Assembly: GCA_012103455.1 (NCBI GenBank)
Contig: WLWT01000002.1
Coordinates: forward strand, 744,001 to 808,000
Source: Gammaproteobacteria bacterium
Lineage (GTDB): Bacteria; Pseudomonadota; Gammaproteobacteria; HK1
Direction of reading: 5' to 3'
DNA length: 64,000 bases
The notes beneath the pieces are model-generated. The model was not told the origin of the DNA, searched no databases, and saw only the letters and a list, made by a program, of their open reading frames with translations. Every line of letters begins with the position of its first letter. Position 1 is the stretch's first letter. The translations under genes were made by a program, and so were the position numbers. Shown here piece after piece: positions 1-8,316 of the stretch.

Positions 1-374
1 ACGCCCTGATATTCCCCGATGACCAGCAAATCCTGATCGCCTGACACCACAATACCTGCGTCGGCATTTATCGCCGCTTCAATAAATTTATCGTCGTCTT
101 TATCTCTGCACACTCTGAGGCTGCCGGTGGCAGACACCCAGTGGCAAAACGCCAACAGGTCATCCAGAATTTCCATTCGCCTTTCCCTAGTGATATAGCG
201 GTCAAACTTAGGGCGTAACAACCGAGACACAAGTTCATCGAAAGTCTCTTGGCACAGGACGATCCTCCCCAGCTTTAAGGCATGATCAAATGCCTTGGCC
301 GGAGTGGTGTTCGAAGAGAGCGCGGCGCTGATGAGGACGTTGGTATCGAAAACAAAACGCTTATTATTCGCCAT
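1..374 (-). CDS. PIN-domain toxin of a toxin-antitoxin pair, partial
   Basis: Reading leftward from an ATG at 374, the protein starts MANNKRFVFDTNVLISAAL, the classic PIN-domain opening with a metal-binding Asp (D10) followed by TNVLISA. Further in, an acidic cluster (RDKDDDKFIEAA) and VVSGDQDLL match the later PIN acidic residues. PIN toxins of this family are Mg-dependent RNases that cut RNA and slow growth. The start overlaps the upstream antitoxin by 11 bases, so the two are translationally coupled. About 124 codons are visible and the C-terminus lies beyond the window edge, so completeness cannot be judged. The RNA target cannot be inferred. Confidence 0.85.
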   Translation of the reverse strand, partial: MANNKRFVFDTNVLISAALSSNTTPAKAFDHALKLGRIVLCQETFDELVSRLLRPKFDRYITRERRMEILDDLLAFCHWVSATGSLRVCRDKDDDKFIEAAINADAGIVVSGDQDLLVIGEYQG

Positions 375-612
375 GCAGCAGGTGGTTCAGCAATTCCGGC
401 GTCAATCCGTTTTCAGTAGCTTCCTGTCGCGCTTTTTCGATAGTGGAGGCCAAACGATCTCGGGTGTTGCCCTGCATTCGGTTATAGTCGTGTTCCGAGA
501 CCATAACGCCGACCACACGGCCGTGTTTGGTAACGGCCACGGGCTCTCTCTGAATGTCGTTGATAAACTGGCCAAAGTTGTTTTTGGCGGTTTGAGCGGT
601 AATACTTTTCAC
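364..612 (-). CDS. Phd/YefM-type antitoxin
   Basis: An 82-residue protein beginning at a GTG (612) with KSITAQTAKNNFGQFIND and then PVAVTKHGRVVGVMVS. This is the conserved N-terminal fold of Phd/YefM antitoxins, which bind the operon promoter and use a flexible acidic C-terminal tail to neutralise the partner toxin. It is first in a leftward operon and overlaps the PIN toxin start by 11 bases, the usual antitoxin-then-toxin order. The pairing of a Phd-like antitoxin with a PIN toxin is common. Autoregulation through the short upstream region (613-692) is inferred from the family, not seen. Confidence 0.88.
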   Translation of the reverse strand: MKSITAQTAKNNFGQFINDIQREPVAVTKHGRVVGVMVSEHDYNRMQGNTRDRLASTIEKARQEATENGLTPELLNHLLHGE

Positions 613-692
613 GACTAGGTTTATAGAGTTGAAGCATAAGATAGACTTATTCTAACTATTTTAGCTGTTTTGTCCATTTTCTATCCAACCAT

Positions 693-1373
693 TCAGATGA
701 GTTCACGAGTCTTATCGTCGGTTTCACCGTAACGGCTGAGCGCCGGGGGTTTTAATCCCTCGTAAGCTTTTTCTATCTTGGCGTTGATCGCGCGGTTGTG
801 GCTCTCGAACAAGCTATCGCCTGCCAGATCGCTTTCCACCAGTAGCGGTCCGAAGTTTTCCACCTTGAGCACCCACATGGCCTGGGCGATGCCGAGTTCG
901 TCCAGCCAATGGACCGCCTCCACACCGGTTATGCCGCGCCCGAGCAACGCGCCGGTGCCGTAACCCACGGTGGTCAAATAGACCGCTTTAACTGGAACGA
1001 AGATGTCCCGGTAATGGGCTTCGCTCATGCCGCCTTTACCGATGATCAAGCGGCAGCCGCTCAGCTCGAACCATTGCGGCAGCCATTGGGCGAAACGGAA
1101 GCTGGCGGTGGCGGTCACTGCGCCTATGTTGTAGCTGCCATCGGCGTTAACCGAGGCGGCTGGGGAGCAGTGAAAATTGATGTTGGCGATGCGCGCCAGA
1201 TCATCGGGCGGCGCGATGCCGTCGGCCAGTAGCCGCTGATAGACCCTTTCGCGGCCCGTCATGATGAGGCCGTCGATGTAGACCACCGTGCCGAGCGTTA
1301 GCCCGGCCAGTGCCGCGTCGCCTACCGGTGTGCTCAGACGGACTGTTTTGAGCTGTGTTGTGTTGTGGGCCAT
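693..1373 (-). CDS. Class I fumarate hydratase, beta subunit
   Basis: 226 residues from the ATG at 1373. It corresponds to the C-terminal half of class I fumarases (beta subunit of two-subunit fumarase or TtdB-like tartrate dehydratase), which swaps substrate over the Fe-S cluster held by the alpha subunit. Visible features are VVYIDGLIMTGRERV, the GAVTATASFRF segment and the IIGKGGMS motif. The longer reading frame up to 1481 lies inside the alpha gene and is not needed. The start overlaps the end of the alpha gene by 40 bases. Position after succinate dehydrogenase genes favours fumarase over tartrate dehydratase, but sequence alone does not exclude the latter. Confidence 0.85.
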   Translation of the reverse strand: MAHNTTQLKTVRLSTPVGDAALAGLTLGTVVYIDGLIMTGRERVYQRLLADGIAPPDDLARIANINFHCSPAASVNADGSYNIGAVTATASFRFAQWLPQWFELSGCRLIIGKGGMSEAHYRDIFVPVKAVYLTTVGYGTGALLGRGITGVEAVHWLDELGIAQAMWVLKVENFGPLLVESDLAGDSLFESHNRAINAKIEKAYEGLKPPALSRYGETDDKTRELI

Positions 1374-2296
1374 GTCACGCTGTTCCTGCGCATATAAGGG
1401 GTGAACCACATCGGATCGGTGCGGTATTCGATGCGCCCATCGGTGTGCAACCGGGCGGTGGCCCGCCGCGACGACAGGCAAAAACAGTGCACGCTCATGG
1501 GCATGCCGCCGGTATGGGTGTAACCCACTTCGATGTGGGTATCCACCACCATGGAGCGGCCCGCGAAGCCCATCGCGCCCAGGCCGATGGCGTTGCCCAG
1601 TTCGGTCAACGCGAGTTCGAGCTCGGCGATGGCCGGGTCCGGATTGCGATCACCGACCGTGCGCAGACAAGCGGCTTGTTTGCCGAGCACCATGGTGGTG
1701 TCCTTGGAGCCGCCCAGGCCGATGCCGACGATGGCCGGCTGGCAGGCCAAGCCGCGTTTGCCGAACGCCACCATGACATCCAGGAAAAAACGCTTGATGC
1801 CGTCGATGCCGTCGCCGGGAAAAAGCATGCGGTAATCGCTGCCGAAAAGACCCCCTTTGTGCACGGTGGTGATATCCACCCAATCGGCGTCAGGTTCGAA
1901 ACTGTATTCGATTTCAGGTGCGTTGATACCGACGTTGTTGTTGTCATGACGGCTGATGGGATGGACCCGGTTGGGCCGCAGGGGCACCTCTTGGGTGGCG
2001 CGGGCGGTGGCGCCGCGCAGCGACTCTTCCAGCGCGATGAAACCGCCCTCGATGCGGGCGTCATTGCCGGCTTTGACGTAGTAACGTGGCACCCCGGTAT
2101 CGGCGCACATGGGCCGCCTGTCCGCATTGGCGACGGTCCAGTTTTGCAGCATGGATTCCAATACGAAGCAAGACAGCGGCCCGGTTTCTTCGCCGCTCAT
2201 GGTCTCAATGCCCCGGCGGTAGTCTGGCGGGATCTCGATGCCGGCTTTGCACATGATTTGGAAGGCGGCTTCATCCAGGGCGCTGATTTTGATCAT
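1334..2296 (-). CDS. Class I fumarate hydratase, alpha subunit
   Basis: A 320-residue Fe-S hydro-lyase catalytic subunit that interconverts fumarate and malate. Three cysteines suited to bind a [4Fe-4S] cluster are visible: C64 in the RPMCADTG motif, C175 in GLACQPAIVG, and C261 or C263 near HTGGMPMSVHCFC. The IGLGGSKD loop is typical of the family. It begins 12 bases after sdhA, and its last 40 bases overlap the beta subunit gene, so alpha and beta are probably made together. The protein keeps a short C-terminal extension past the usual end (WPTTQHSSKQSV) that is created by this overlap. L-tartrate dehydratase alpha is the main alternative. Confidence 0.87.
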   Translation of the reverse strand: MIKISALDEAAFQIMCKAGIEIPPDYRRGIETMSGEETGPLSCFVLESMLQNWTVANADRRPMCADTGVPRYYVKAGNDARIEGGFIALEESLRGATARATQEVPLRPNRVHPISRHDNNNVGINAPEIEYSFEPDADWVDITTVHKGGLFGSDYRMLFPGDGIDGIKRFFLDVMVAFGKRGLACQPAIVGIGLGGSKDTTMVLGKQAACLRTVGDRNPDPAIAELELALTELGNAIGLGAMGFAGRSMVVDTHIEVGYTHTGGMPMSVHCFCLSSRRATARLHTDGRIEYRTDPMWFTPYMRRNSVTWPTTQHSSKQSV

Positions 2297-2307
2297 GGTT
2301 TGCCTTT

Positions 2308-4092
2308 TTACTGGGTGACACTCAGTGGGGTGGCTAAGTCACTGCCGGCTGTAGTGGGCGGGGCGCCAGCCTCGCCGTCGATGAGGGATTGGCCCGGTTT
2401 GACGATGCAAAAATCGACCGCTTCGGTGGAGAAGCACAGCCCGCCATCGCCGTCCATGTGCACCATGGTAAAGCGGCTCGCCTCCAAGTCCCGTGTATCC
2501 GGAAAATCTTCGCGGAAATGGGCGCCGCGGGAGTCCTCGCGCGCCAATGCCGCCCGGGCGATGGTCTTGGAGATGAGTAGTTGACTGTCCAAGTTCAACC
2601 AGTCATGCCAGGTGAGGTTGAATACGCGGGAGGCGTTGGCAAGCCCGGTGTGTTCCAGTTCGTCTTGCAGGCTGTCCAACTCGCTGATGGCGTTTTCCAA
2701 TCCCGCTTTGTCGCGCAAGATGCCGACTTTATCCCACATGAGATCTTGCAGCTTGAGCCGCAGTCCGTTGAGATCGCCTCCGGCGCGCCCGAAGGGCCTG
2801 AGCGCCTGGCTGGTAGCCTCCTTTAACGCCTCCTGATCCACATCCCGCCAACTCTGTGCCGCGGCGAATGCCGCCATCGTCTCGCCTGCGATACCGCCGA
2901 ACACCGTGGAGTTGGCGACACCGTTACCGCCCAAGCGGTTGGCACCATGGACGCCGCCAGAGTCTTCGCCGGCTAGAAATAGGCCGTGCAGCGCCGTCGT
3001 ACAGTCTTCGTTGAACACCGCTCCACCCATCATGTAGTGAGCGGTGGGTACCACTTCCACCCGGCCGGCGGCCAGATCGAAGCCACAGTCGGCACAGCGC
3101 TTGACCATGCCTTTGAATTGGCGGGCCACTCGCTGCGGCCCTAAATGTTTCATCGCTATGTAAACGCCACCGTTGGGTGTGGTGTGCCCGGACCGCATCT
3201 GTGCGTAAATACCCCGTGATACGATGTCTCTGGTGGCTCGCTCACCATGCTCGTGATAGTCGAACATGAAACGCTCGCCGCCGCCGTTCAACAGATAACC
3301 ACCCGCGCCGCGTAGCCCCTCCTCGAGGACCGTTCCCGTCATACGGGTGTCCCGTCCCGCCAATAGGCCGGTCGGGTGAAACTGCACCATTTCCATATCG
3401 CGTAGTCCGAGTCCGGCCCGTAGCGCCATGGCCATGCCATCGCAGGCTTTGTCACCGGAGGGCGTGTGATAGCGGTACATGGTAGGTCCGCCGCCCGCCG
3501 CCAGCAGTACCGCCTTGGCCCGTACCAGGCGCAGCGCGCCGCAGCGCATATCAATGAAGAGAACGCCGGCTAAGGCGTCCCCCGCCGGATTTTTGATGAG
3601 GCTGACAGCCCGGTGCTCCTCTAGGCGGTTGATGTTGAGTGCCCAGATCTGCTCGGACAGGCGGTTGATGATTTCTATGCCCGTCAGGTCGCCTTTGTGT
3701 ACGGTTCTGTCGAAGCTTTGGCCGGCAAATGCTTTTTGGTGCAGGCTGCCGTCGGCGTTGCGGTCAAAGAAGCAGCCGATTTCGTTTTCCAACTCCCGGA
3801 TCCGCTCCACGGCGGTGTCTACCAGGCGCCAGGCCAAGCGCTGATCCGGTAGCCATTTGCCGCCTACGATGGTGTCCATGAAATGGCGTTCCACCGAGTC
3901 ACCATCGGCGATGGCCACGTTGTAGCCGCCTTGCACCATGCGCGTGCAGCCGCACTTACCGAGCAAGCCCTTGACTGCCACCGTGATGTCCACCCCTCGC
4001 CGGGAGGCCTGATGGGCATGCAATGCGGCGAACAAGCCGGCGCCACCGCTGCCGATGATTAAAATGTCCGTATCGCGTTGCTCTATGCTCAC
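2308..4092 (-). CDS. sdhA: Succinate dehydrogenase / fumarate reductase flavoprotein subunit
   Basis: 594 residues, the FAD subunit that oxidises succinate (or reduces fumarate). An N-terminal Rossmann motif GSGGAGLFAALHA (residues 14-26), the FHPTG active-site segment, the LRGAGGYLLN loop, RATRDIVSRG and a C-terminal GGVHGANRLGGNG flavin segment are all present. The position that holds the FAD-linking histidine in Escherichia coli SdhA (SHTVSAQGG) reads GCTRMVQGG here, placing Cys49 where the His should be, so FAD may be bound non-covalently. The gene lies between the two membrane-anchor genes and the fumarase genes in one leftward operon. Direction of the reaction in the cell cannot be decided from sequence. 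Confidence 0.93.
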   Translation of the reverse strand: MSIEQRDTDILIIGSGGAGLFAALHAHQASRRGVDITVAVKGLLGKCGCTRMVQGGYNVAIADGDSVERHFMDTIVGGKWLPDQRLAWRLVDTAVERIRELENEIGCFFDRNADGSLHQKAFAGQSFDRTVHKGDLTGIEIINRLSEQIWALNINRLEEHRAVSLIKNPAGDALAGVLFIDMRCGALRLVRAKAVLLAAGGGPTMYRYHTPSGDKACDGMAMALRAGLGLRDMEMVQFHPTGLLAGRDTRMTGTVLEEGLRGAGGYLLNGGGERFMFDYHEHGERATRDIVSRGIYAQMRSGHTTPNGGVYIAMKHLGPQRVARQFKGMVKRCADCGFDLAAGRVEVVPTAHYMMGGAVFNEDCTTALHGLFLAGEDSGGVHGANRLGGNGVANSTVFGGIAGETMAAFAAAQSWRDVDQEALKEATSQALRPFGRAGGDLNGLRLKLQDLMWDKVGILRDKAGLENAISELDSLQDELEHTGLANASRVFNLTWHDWLNLDSQLLISKTIARAALAREDSRGAHFREDFPDTRDLEASRFTMVHMDGDGGLCFSTEAVDFCIVKPGQSLIDGEAGAPPTTAGSDLATPLSVTQ

Positions 4093-4102
4093 GCGGATAC
4101 AC

Positions 4103-4453
4103 CTAAATCAAGTTGAAAATGAACAGCAAGCTCAGCCCCACCGATGCGCCTGCGCCCAGAGCAATCCAGCTGCGTTGGCGATCGGACCATAGCCATAACT
4201 CGGCGATGAGCAAACGGATACCACCGGTCGAGTGCACCGCCAGAGCGAGTACCAAGAGCCACTCGGCGATTTTTAGGAGCGGCTGATCGGTCCAGCTCAA
4301 GAAACCGTCCATGGCCGTTTCACCCTCGAGAGCCAAGCCCAAGACGAGAAAATGAGCAGGCAAGAATAACGCCAGGGCGATACCGGAGAGGCGGTGTGCC
4401 AAGAATGCCCAATAGCCAGGATGGCCCCTATGGCCCTTATCTGTGGCTGGCAT
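4103..4453 (-). CDS. sdhD: Succinate dehydrogenase membrane anchor subunit (SdhD position)
   Basis: 116 residues with three predicted membrane spans. The first span contains AHRLSGIALALFLPAHF and the second LALAVHSTGGIRLLIAE, both with the His and Arg placement seen in succinate dehydrogenase/fumarate reductase cytochrome b anchors that bind quinone and haem. It lies between the other anchor gene and sdhA, separated by about 10 bases on each side. Which of the two anchor genes should be called C or D is a matter of gene order only, because both look alike. Confidence 0.8.
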   Translation of the reverse strand: MPATDKGHRGHPGYWAFLAHRLSGIALALFLPAHFLVLGLALEGETAMDGFLSWTDQPLLKIAEWLLVLALAVHSTGGIRLLIAELWLWSDRQRSWIALGAGASVGLSLLFIFNLI

Positions 4454-4462
4454 GGCGGGATG

Positions 4463-4792
4463 TCATGGCGCTACCACCGCGTAGACAGCTCTGGCGCCTA
4501 GAATGGCGACGAGTAGCGCGAAGAGATGGGCGATGCCGGCGCAAGCAGCGCGGGGCAGGGCGGTCCACTCGGCCAGCACGTTGCGCAGCCCGAAACCGGC
4601 ATGCACGGATACGGCGGCGACGAACAGAGCGTAAAACACCCCCCAGCCGATACTGCCCTGGGTGCGCGCCAAGATCTCGGCGGCGCTCAGCCCGCCGCGT
4701 ACGGCGTAGATGATGATGACTAGGTGGATTAAAACCAGCGGCACCATGATGAGCGCGGTGAGCCGCTGTAGCAGGTATGTGAATGGGCTCAT
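4463..4792 (-). CDS. sdhC: Succinate dehydrogenase membrane anchor subunit (SdhC position)
   Basis: 109 residues, strongly hydrophobic, three predicted membrane spans. LQRLTALIMVPLVLIHL in span 1 and AVSVHAGFGLRNVLAEW at the end of span 2 carry the conserved Arg and His residues of succinate dehydrogenase anchors. Its first four bases overlap the end of sdhB (ATGA arrangement), showing translational coupling. Together with the next gene it would dock the SdhA-SdhB pair to the inner membrane and pass electrons to quinone. Confidence 0.82.
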   Translation of the reverse strand: MSPFTYLLQRLTALIMVPLVLIHLVIIIYAVRGGLSAAEILARTQGSIGWGVFYALFVAAVSVHAGFGLRNVLAEWTALPRAACAGIAHLFALLVAILGARAVYAVVAP

Positions 4793-5526
4793 CCCTTCAG
4801 CCCGCCCTTGAGCGTGCCGCTAAGATAAGCCCGCACGGTGGCCCGCTTAAGCCCGGCGATGCCCGCCGCCGGGTTGAGTTCTACCGGGCAATGCTCGGTG
4901 CAGGATTGGTGGGTATGGCAGTGAAGGCAGCCACCGGCTTTAGCCACCGCGCGAAGTACCCCGGTGCGATCGGCATCACGGGTGTCGTTGTAGGCCACCC
5001 AGGCACGGTTGAGCGCGGCGGGCCCTAGGTACTCCGGCGTCCACTTGACCACGTCGCAGGCGGCGTAACACACCGCGCAGTTGATGCACTCCACGTGGGC
5101 GTTGGCCTGTTGACGTTCGTTACTGGCCGGTGCCACCCGGTCGAGGTTATCGTGCCGGCTTTTACGGCCCTTGAATCTGCCGCGGGCGTTTTGCCATTTC
5201 TCGGAGAAAGGCGTCAGATCGGCTGCCAGATCCTTGATAATGGGTAGATTACGCAGCGGCTCTATGCGTAGGCGGTCGCTGCCGTACAGCACTTTGGCAA
5301 CATGCGTTCTACAGGTCCAACGCGGCTTGCCGTTGACTGTCATGGCGCATGAGCCACACATACCGACGCGGCAAGCAAAGCGGTAGGACAGGCAAGGATC
5401 GGTGTTGCGCTGCACCCACGTCACCACATCCAAGATGGTTTGATTGTCCTCGCGTGGTACGGCGTAGCGGACGAAGGCGCCGTTAGCGTCACCGCGCCAA
5501 ATCTCGACTTGTAGCGCCTTGGCCAT
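4789..5526 (-). CDS. sdhB: Succinate dehydrogenase / fumarate reductase iron-sulfur subunit
   Basis: 245 residues from the ATG at 5526 (MAKALQVEIWRG). The N-terminal [2Fe-2S] ferredoxin-like domain shows FACRVGMCGSCAM and WTC. The C-terminal domain shows CINCAVCYAAC and CLHCHTHQSCTEHCP for the [4Fe-4S] and [3Fe-4S] clusters. An open frame continues upstream, but it runs into the 140-bp repeat at 5547-5686, so the downstream ATG is chosen. No clear Shine-Dalgarno lies before it. A 13-base palindrome (AAGCGATTCGCTT, 5532-5544) sits between the start and the repeat. First gene of the sdhBCDA-fumarase operon, an order different from the usual sdhCDAB. Confidence 0.9.
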   Translation of the reverse strand: MAKALQVEIWRGDANGAFVRYAVPREDNQTILDVVTWVQRNTDPCLSYRFACRVGMCGSCAMTVNGKPRWTCRTHVAKVLYGSDRLRIEPLRNLPIIKDLAADLTPFSEKWQNARGRFKGRKSRHDNLDRVAPASNERQQANAHVECINCAVCYAACDVVKWTPEYLGPAALNRAWVAYNDTRDADRTGVLRAVAKAGGCLHCHTHQSCTEHCPVELNPAAGIAGLKRATVRAYLSGTLKGGLKG

Positions 5527-5546
5527 TGACGAAGCGATTCGCTTTA

Positions 5547-5686
5547 GGGCACCTCTAAAAATAGTAATTTTTTCGTGAGTGCAAGGAAGCACCGCGCGCA
5601 GAACCGCAGTGTATAGCTCATACATGAGGATTCGAGCACGGAGCTGACGCCGCAATCGCGGAAAAAGTGCATTTTTAGAGGTGCCC
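5547..5686. repeat. 140-bp MITE-like repeat, copy A
   Basis: Starts GGGCACCTCTAAAAAT and ends with its exact reverse complement, a perfect 16-bp terminal inverted repeat, flanked on both sides by TTTA (a possible 4-bp target duplication). The same 140-bp unit occurs at 21210 (same orientation) and 38744 (opposite), and is cut off at 63942. It has no coding capacity, so it behaves like a miniature inverted-repeat element moved by an enzyme encoded elsewhere. This copy lies 20 bases upstream of the sdhB start and so is in the leader or promoter region of the succinate dehydrogenase operon. Confidence 0.88.
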
Positions 5687-5761
5687 TTTATCGAAATACC
5701 CAGTTGGGGGGAGTATAGAGCTAAGTCGCCGGTGCGGGTCCTATAGCGCTTGAAAAACCTG

Positions 5762-7255
5762 CTAATTCTTAATCCGTACAAATAACAAAAACGGCAAGGT
5801 GGCGAAGCACAGTACCGTGTAGAGCACGAATGCGTTGGCGTAGCCGATCATCTGCGATTGGCGGTCGATCTCGGCGCTGATCCCTGCTAATCCCATCAAG
5901 CTGTCTACGCTCCACGCGCCCATGGCCGATCCCAGCCTGAGGGTTTCGTTGAACGGTGAGATGTGCTCGGTCAATTCCGCGTAACTGATCTTCGATGTGC
6001 GGATGACGGCCATGACGGAGATGGAAATAAAGATACTGCTGCCGAAGTTTCTGAGCAGGTGAAAGATGGAGGATGCCTGTGGCAGCAGTTGGGGCTTCAA
6101 GGTGGCGAATGCCACCATCGATAGTGGCACCCACATGACGCCGCAGCCGATGCCTTGGGCGATGGCGGTCCAAGTGACCAGCCAATCCGGCACGTTGAGA
6201 TCGAAGCCGGCCATCTCCACACCGCTGTAGCCGATCAGCAACAAACCGGCGGCAAGACCGACACGCGGATCTAAGTTGCCCATTTTGCCGGCGATGTAGA
6301 AGCCGGCGATCATGCCGATGCCACGCGCGGCCAGTACGTTGCCGATGAGCGAGTCGGGCCAGCCTTTGAGGTTTTGCAGCATGCCGGGAAACAACACGAT
6401 GGGGGTAAAATTCAACATGCCGTAGACGAACACCAAAATGAGACCAACGAAGAAGTTACGGTCCAGCAAAATAGTGGGTGAGATAAACGGCTCCTCGGTG
6501 GTCAGCGTGTGCACCACGAAGGTGTAAAACGCCCACAGTAGCAGTGCACTTAGCACCAGTATCTGGGGGGACTCGAACCAATCGAGACGCTCACCTCTAT
6601 CCATCACCAGTTGCATGCAGGTCACGGCGATGGACAAAGTGAGAAACCCGGTCCAGTCCAGGCTCGTTTTTTGCCGCTCGCCGGTGTCGAAAATAAACGC
6701 GTATGTACATGCGAGGGAAACGGCGCAAAGAGGAAGTAACAGCAAAAACACCCAGCGCCAGTTGTACTCCTCAGCCAGATACCCCCCTAGCACCGGGCCT
6801 ATGGCCGGGCCCAGTACCACCGCCATGCCGAAGATCCCCTGGGCTTTGGCGCGCTCCTCAGGGGCGTAAGTACCCACTACGATGGCTTGCGCCAGAGGTA
6901 CTAACGGCGCGCCGAAGGCCCCTTGGCCGATCCGGTAAAGCAATAAGGGGCCGAGGGCATCGGCGCCGGCGCAAAACAGTGTGCATACGGTGAAGCCGAT
7001 GATCGATACCAGCATGACCTGGCGCTGGCCGTAGCGTGCCACGAACCACCCGGTGACCGGCGTGACGATGGCGGTGGCGACGATATTGAGGGTGATAATC
7101 CAGGAGACTTGATCCGGCGTCGCCGAAAGAGCGCCCTGGAGCTGCGGTAGGGCCACGTTGGCGATGGTCACGGTCAGCGAGTACAACATGGTGCACATGG
7201 ACACCGTGAACAGCACGATGGCGGGTGACACGGTTCGGGGTGGGGTGATCGTCAT
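5762..7255 (-). CDS. DHA2-family MFS drug/proton antiporter (EmrB-like)
   Basis: 497 residues with about 14 hydrophobic spans, the size and topology of the DHA2 (EmrB/QacA) branch of major facilitator transporters, which export drugs or metabolites using the proton gradient. GWFVARYGQRQVML is the conserved cytoplasmic loop between spans 2 and 3, and LGPAIGPVLGGYL is the antiporter motif C in span 5. No HlyD/EmrA membrane-fusion partner is beside it, so either it works alone or the partner is elsewhere. It is leftward and divergent from pgl, with about 250 bases between. The substrate cannot be inferred. Confidence 0.87.
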   Translation of the reverse strand: MTITPPRTVSPAIVLFTVSMCTMLYSLTVTIANVALPQLQGALSATPDQVSWIITLNIVATAIVTPVTGWFVARYGQRQVMLVSIIGFTVCTLFCAGADALGPLLLYRIGQGAFGAPLVPLAQAIVVGTYAPEERAKAQGIFGMAVVLGPAIGPVLGGYLAEEYNWRWVFLLLLPLCAVSLACTYAFIFDTGERQKTSLDWTGFLTLSIAVTCMQLVMDRGERLDWFESPQILVLSALLLWAFYTFVVHTLTTEEPFISPTILLDRNFFVGLILVFVYGMLNFTPIVLFPGMLQNLKGWPDSLIGNVLAARGIGMIAGFYIAGKMGNLDPRVGLAAGLLLIGYSGVEMAGFDLNVPDWLVTWTAIAQGIGCGVMWVPLSMVAFATLKPQLLPQASSIFHLLRNFGSSIFISISVMAVIRTSKISYAELTEHISPFNETLRLGSAMGAWSVDSLMGLAGISAEIDRQSQMIGYANAFVLYTVLCFATLPFLLFVRIKN

Positions 7256-7511
7256 CGGGTGTGAGGCTGCATGCGGCCGGATGGCGGTGGGCTGCCCGTT
7301 GACGGATAGATCGCACCGATCTGTAGGGCAGGCATTGAGCCGACTGTGATGACAACTATCATGGTGGGCGGGTAAAGGAGCGAGGCACCCACCGTCTCAA
7401 ACGTTATCGCTAGCGTGGAGTGATCGCATGTGGCAGCGCCAAATGAATGGTAGCTCGGATAGTAAGACCAAGAGACCATAGTGCCAAAAGACTGAGTTGA
7501 GGAGCAGCCAG

Positions 7512-8213
7512 GTGGGGGAAAGAATTGTTGTTCTTGATGATGCGGATGAGCTTGCGGCGGCTGCCGCCGGCCAAGTTGTGGGTTGGTTGCGGGAAGCTGT
7601 GACCGTCCGTGGCCAAGCTAGCTTGGCGTTGGCGGGCGGTAGCACACCGGCGCGCTTATACAAAGTCCTGGCCGGCCGCGATGAACCCGGGCTTTGGCCA
7701 TATGTGAGCCTGTATTTTGGCGATGAGCGGGCCGTAGGTCCAGACCATGAGGACAGCAATTATGCCATGGTGAACAGTACTTTGCTTGCGGGGTTGGCTG
7801 AAGCGCCGCGGGCGGTACACCGAATGGAAGGTGAACGGGGTCAAGAAGCGGCTGCCAAAGCGTATGCTGCTTTGTTGCCGCAGCGCTTGGATGTGGCATT
7901 GCTCGGCATGGGTGAAGATGGCCATACGGCGTCGCTGTTTCCGGGCAGACCGGAAGCCGAGCGTACTGATGTGAAGGTACTGCCGGCGTTCGGCCCCAAG
8001 CCGCCGCCGGAGCGGATTTCGCTTAGTCTAAAGGCCCTTAATGAAGCCCGTCAGGTGGCATTTCTAGTGACCGGCACCGGTAAAGCAAAAGCTCTTGCTC
8101 AAGTGATTGAGGAACGGCGTGCCGGTACCCCACAATTGCCCTCGGCCCGCGTGTCACCGCACACGGAGGTATTTTTTTTCGTGGATCGGGCTGCTGGCTC
8201 TGATCTTGGCTGA
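7512..8213 (+). CDS. pgl: 6-phosphogluconolactonase
   Basis: 233 residues, NagB/DevB-type lactonase that hydrolyses 6-phosphogluconolactone to 6-phosphogluconate in the oxidative pentose-phosphate pathway. ALAGGSTPARLY and the LGMGEDGHTASLFPG signature are intact. I choose the GTG at 7512 because GAGGAG (7499-7504) stands 7 bases upstream; a TTG at 7497 would bury that site inside the gene. It is followed about 100 bases later by the F420-dependent glucose-6-phosphate dehydrogenase that makes its substrate, so the two catalyse consecutive steps. Confidence 0.92.
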   Translation: MGERIVVLDDADELAAAAAGQVVGWLREAVTVRGQASLALAGGSTPARLYKVLAGRDEPGLWPYVSLYFGDERAVGPDHEDSNYAMVNSTLLAGLAEAPRAVHRMEGERGQEAAAKAYAALLPQRLDVALLGMGEDGHTASLFPGRPEAERTDVKVLPAFGPKPPPERISLSLKALNEARQVAFLVTGTGKAKALAQVIEERRAGTPQLPSARVSPHTEVFFFVDRAAGSDLG

Positions 8214-8316
8214 CCCCGATCGGTGTTGACCTTGACCTTTCTGGCGCCGATCTTTAACGAATCTTTAGCCACTTTTTCGATCAACTTACTCTGCACCCCT
8301 TAAGGAGATAGCTTAA

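Noticed and set aside
1355..2584. A 409-codon rightward open frame
   Set aside because: It is antisense to the fumarase alpha and sdhA genes, has a composition typical of a GC-rich shadow frame, and shows no recognisable domain.
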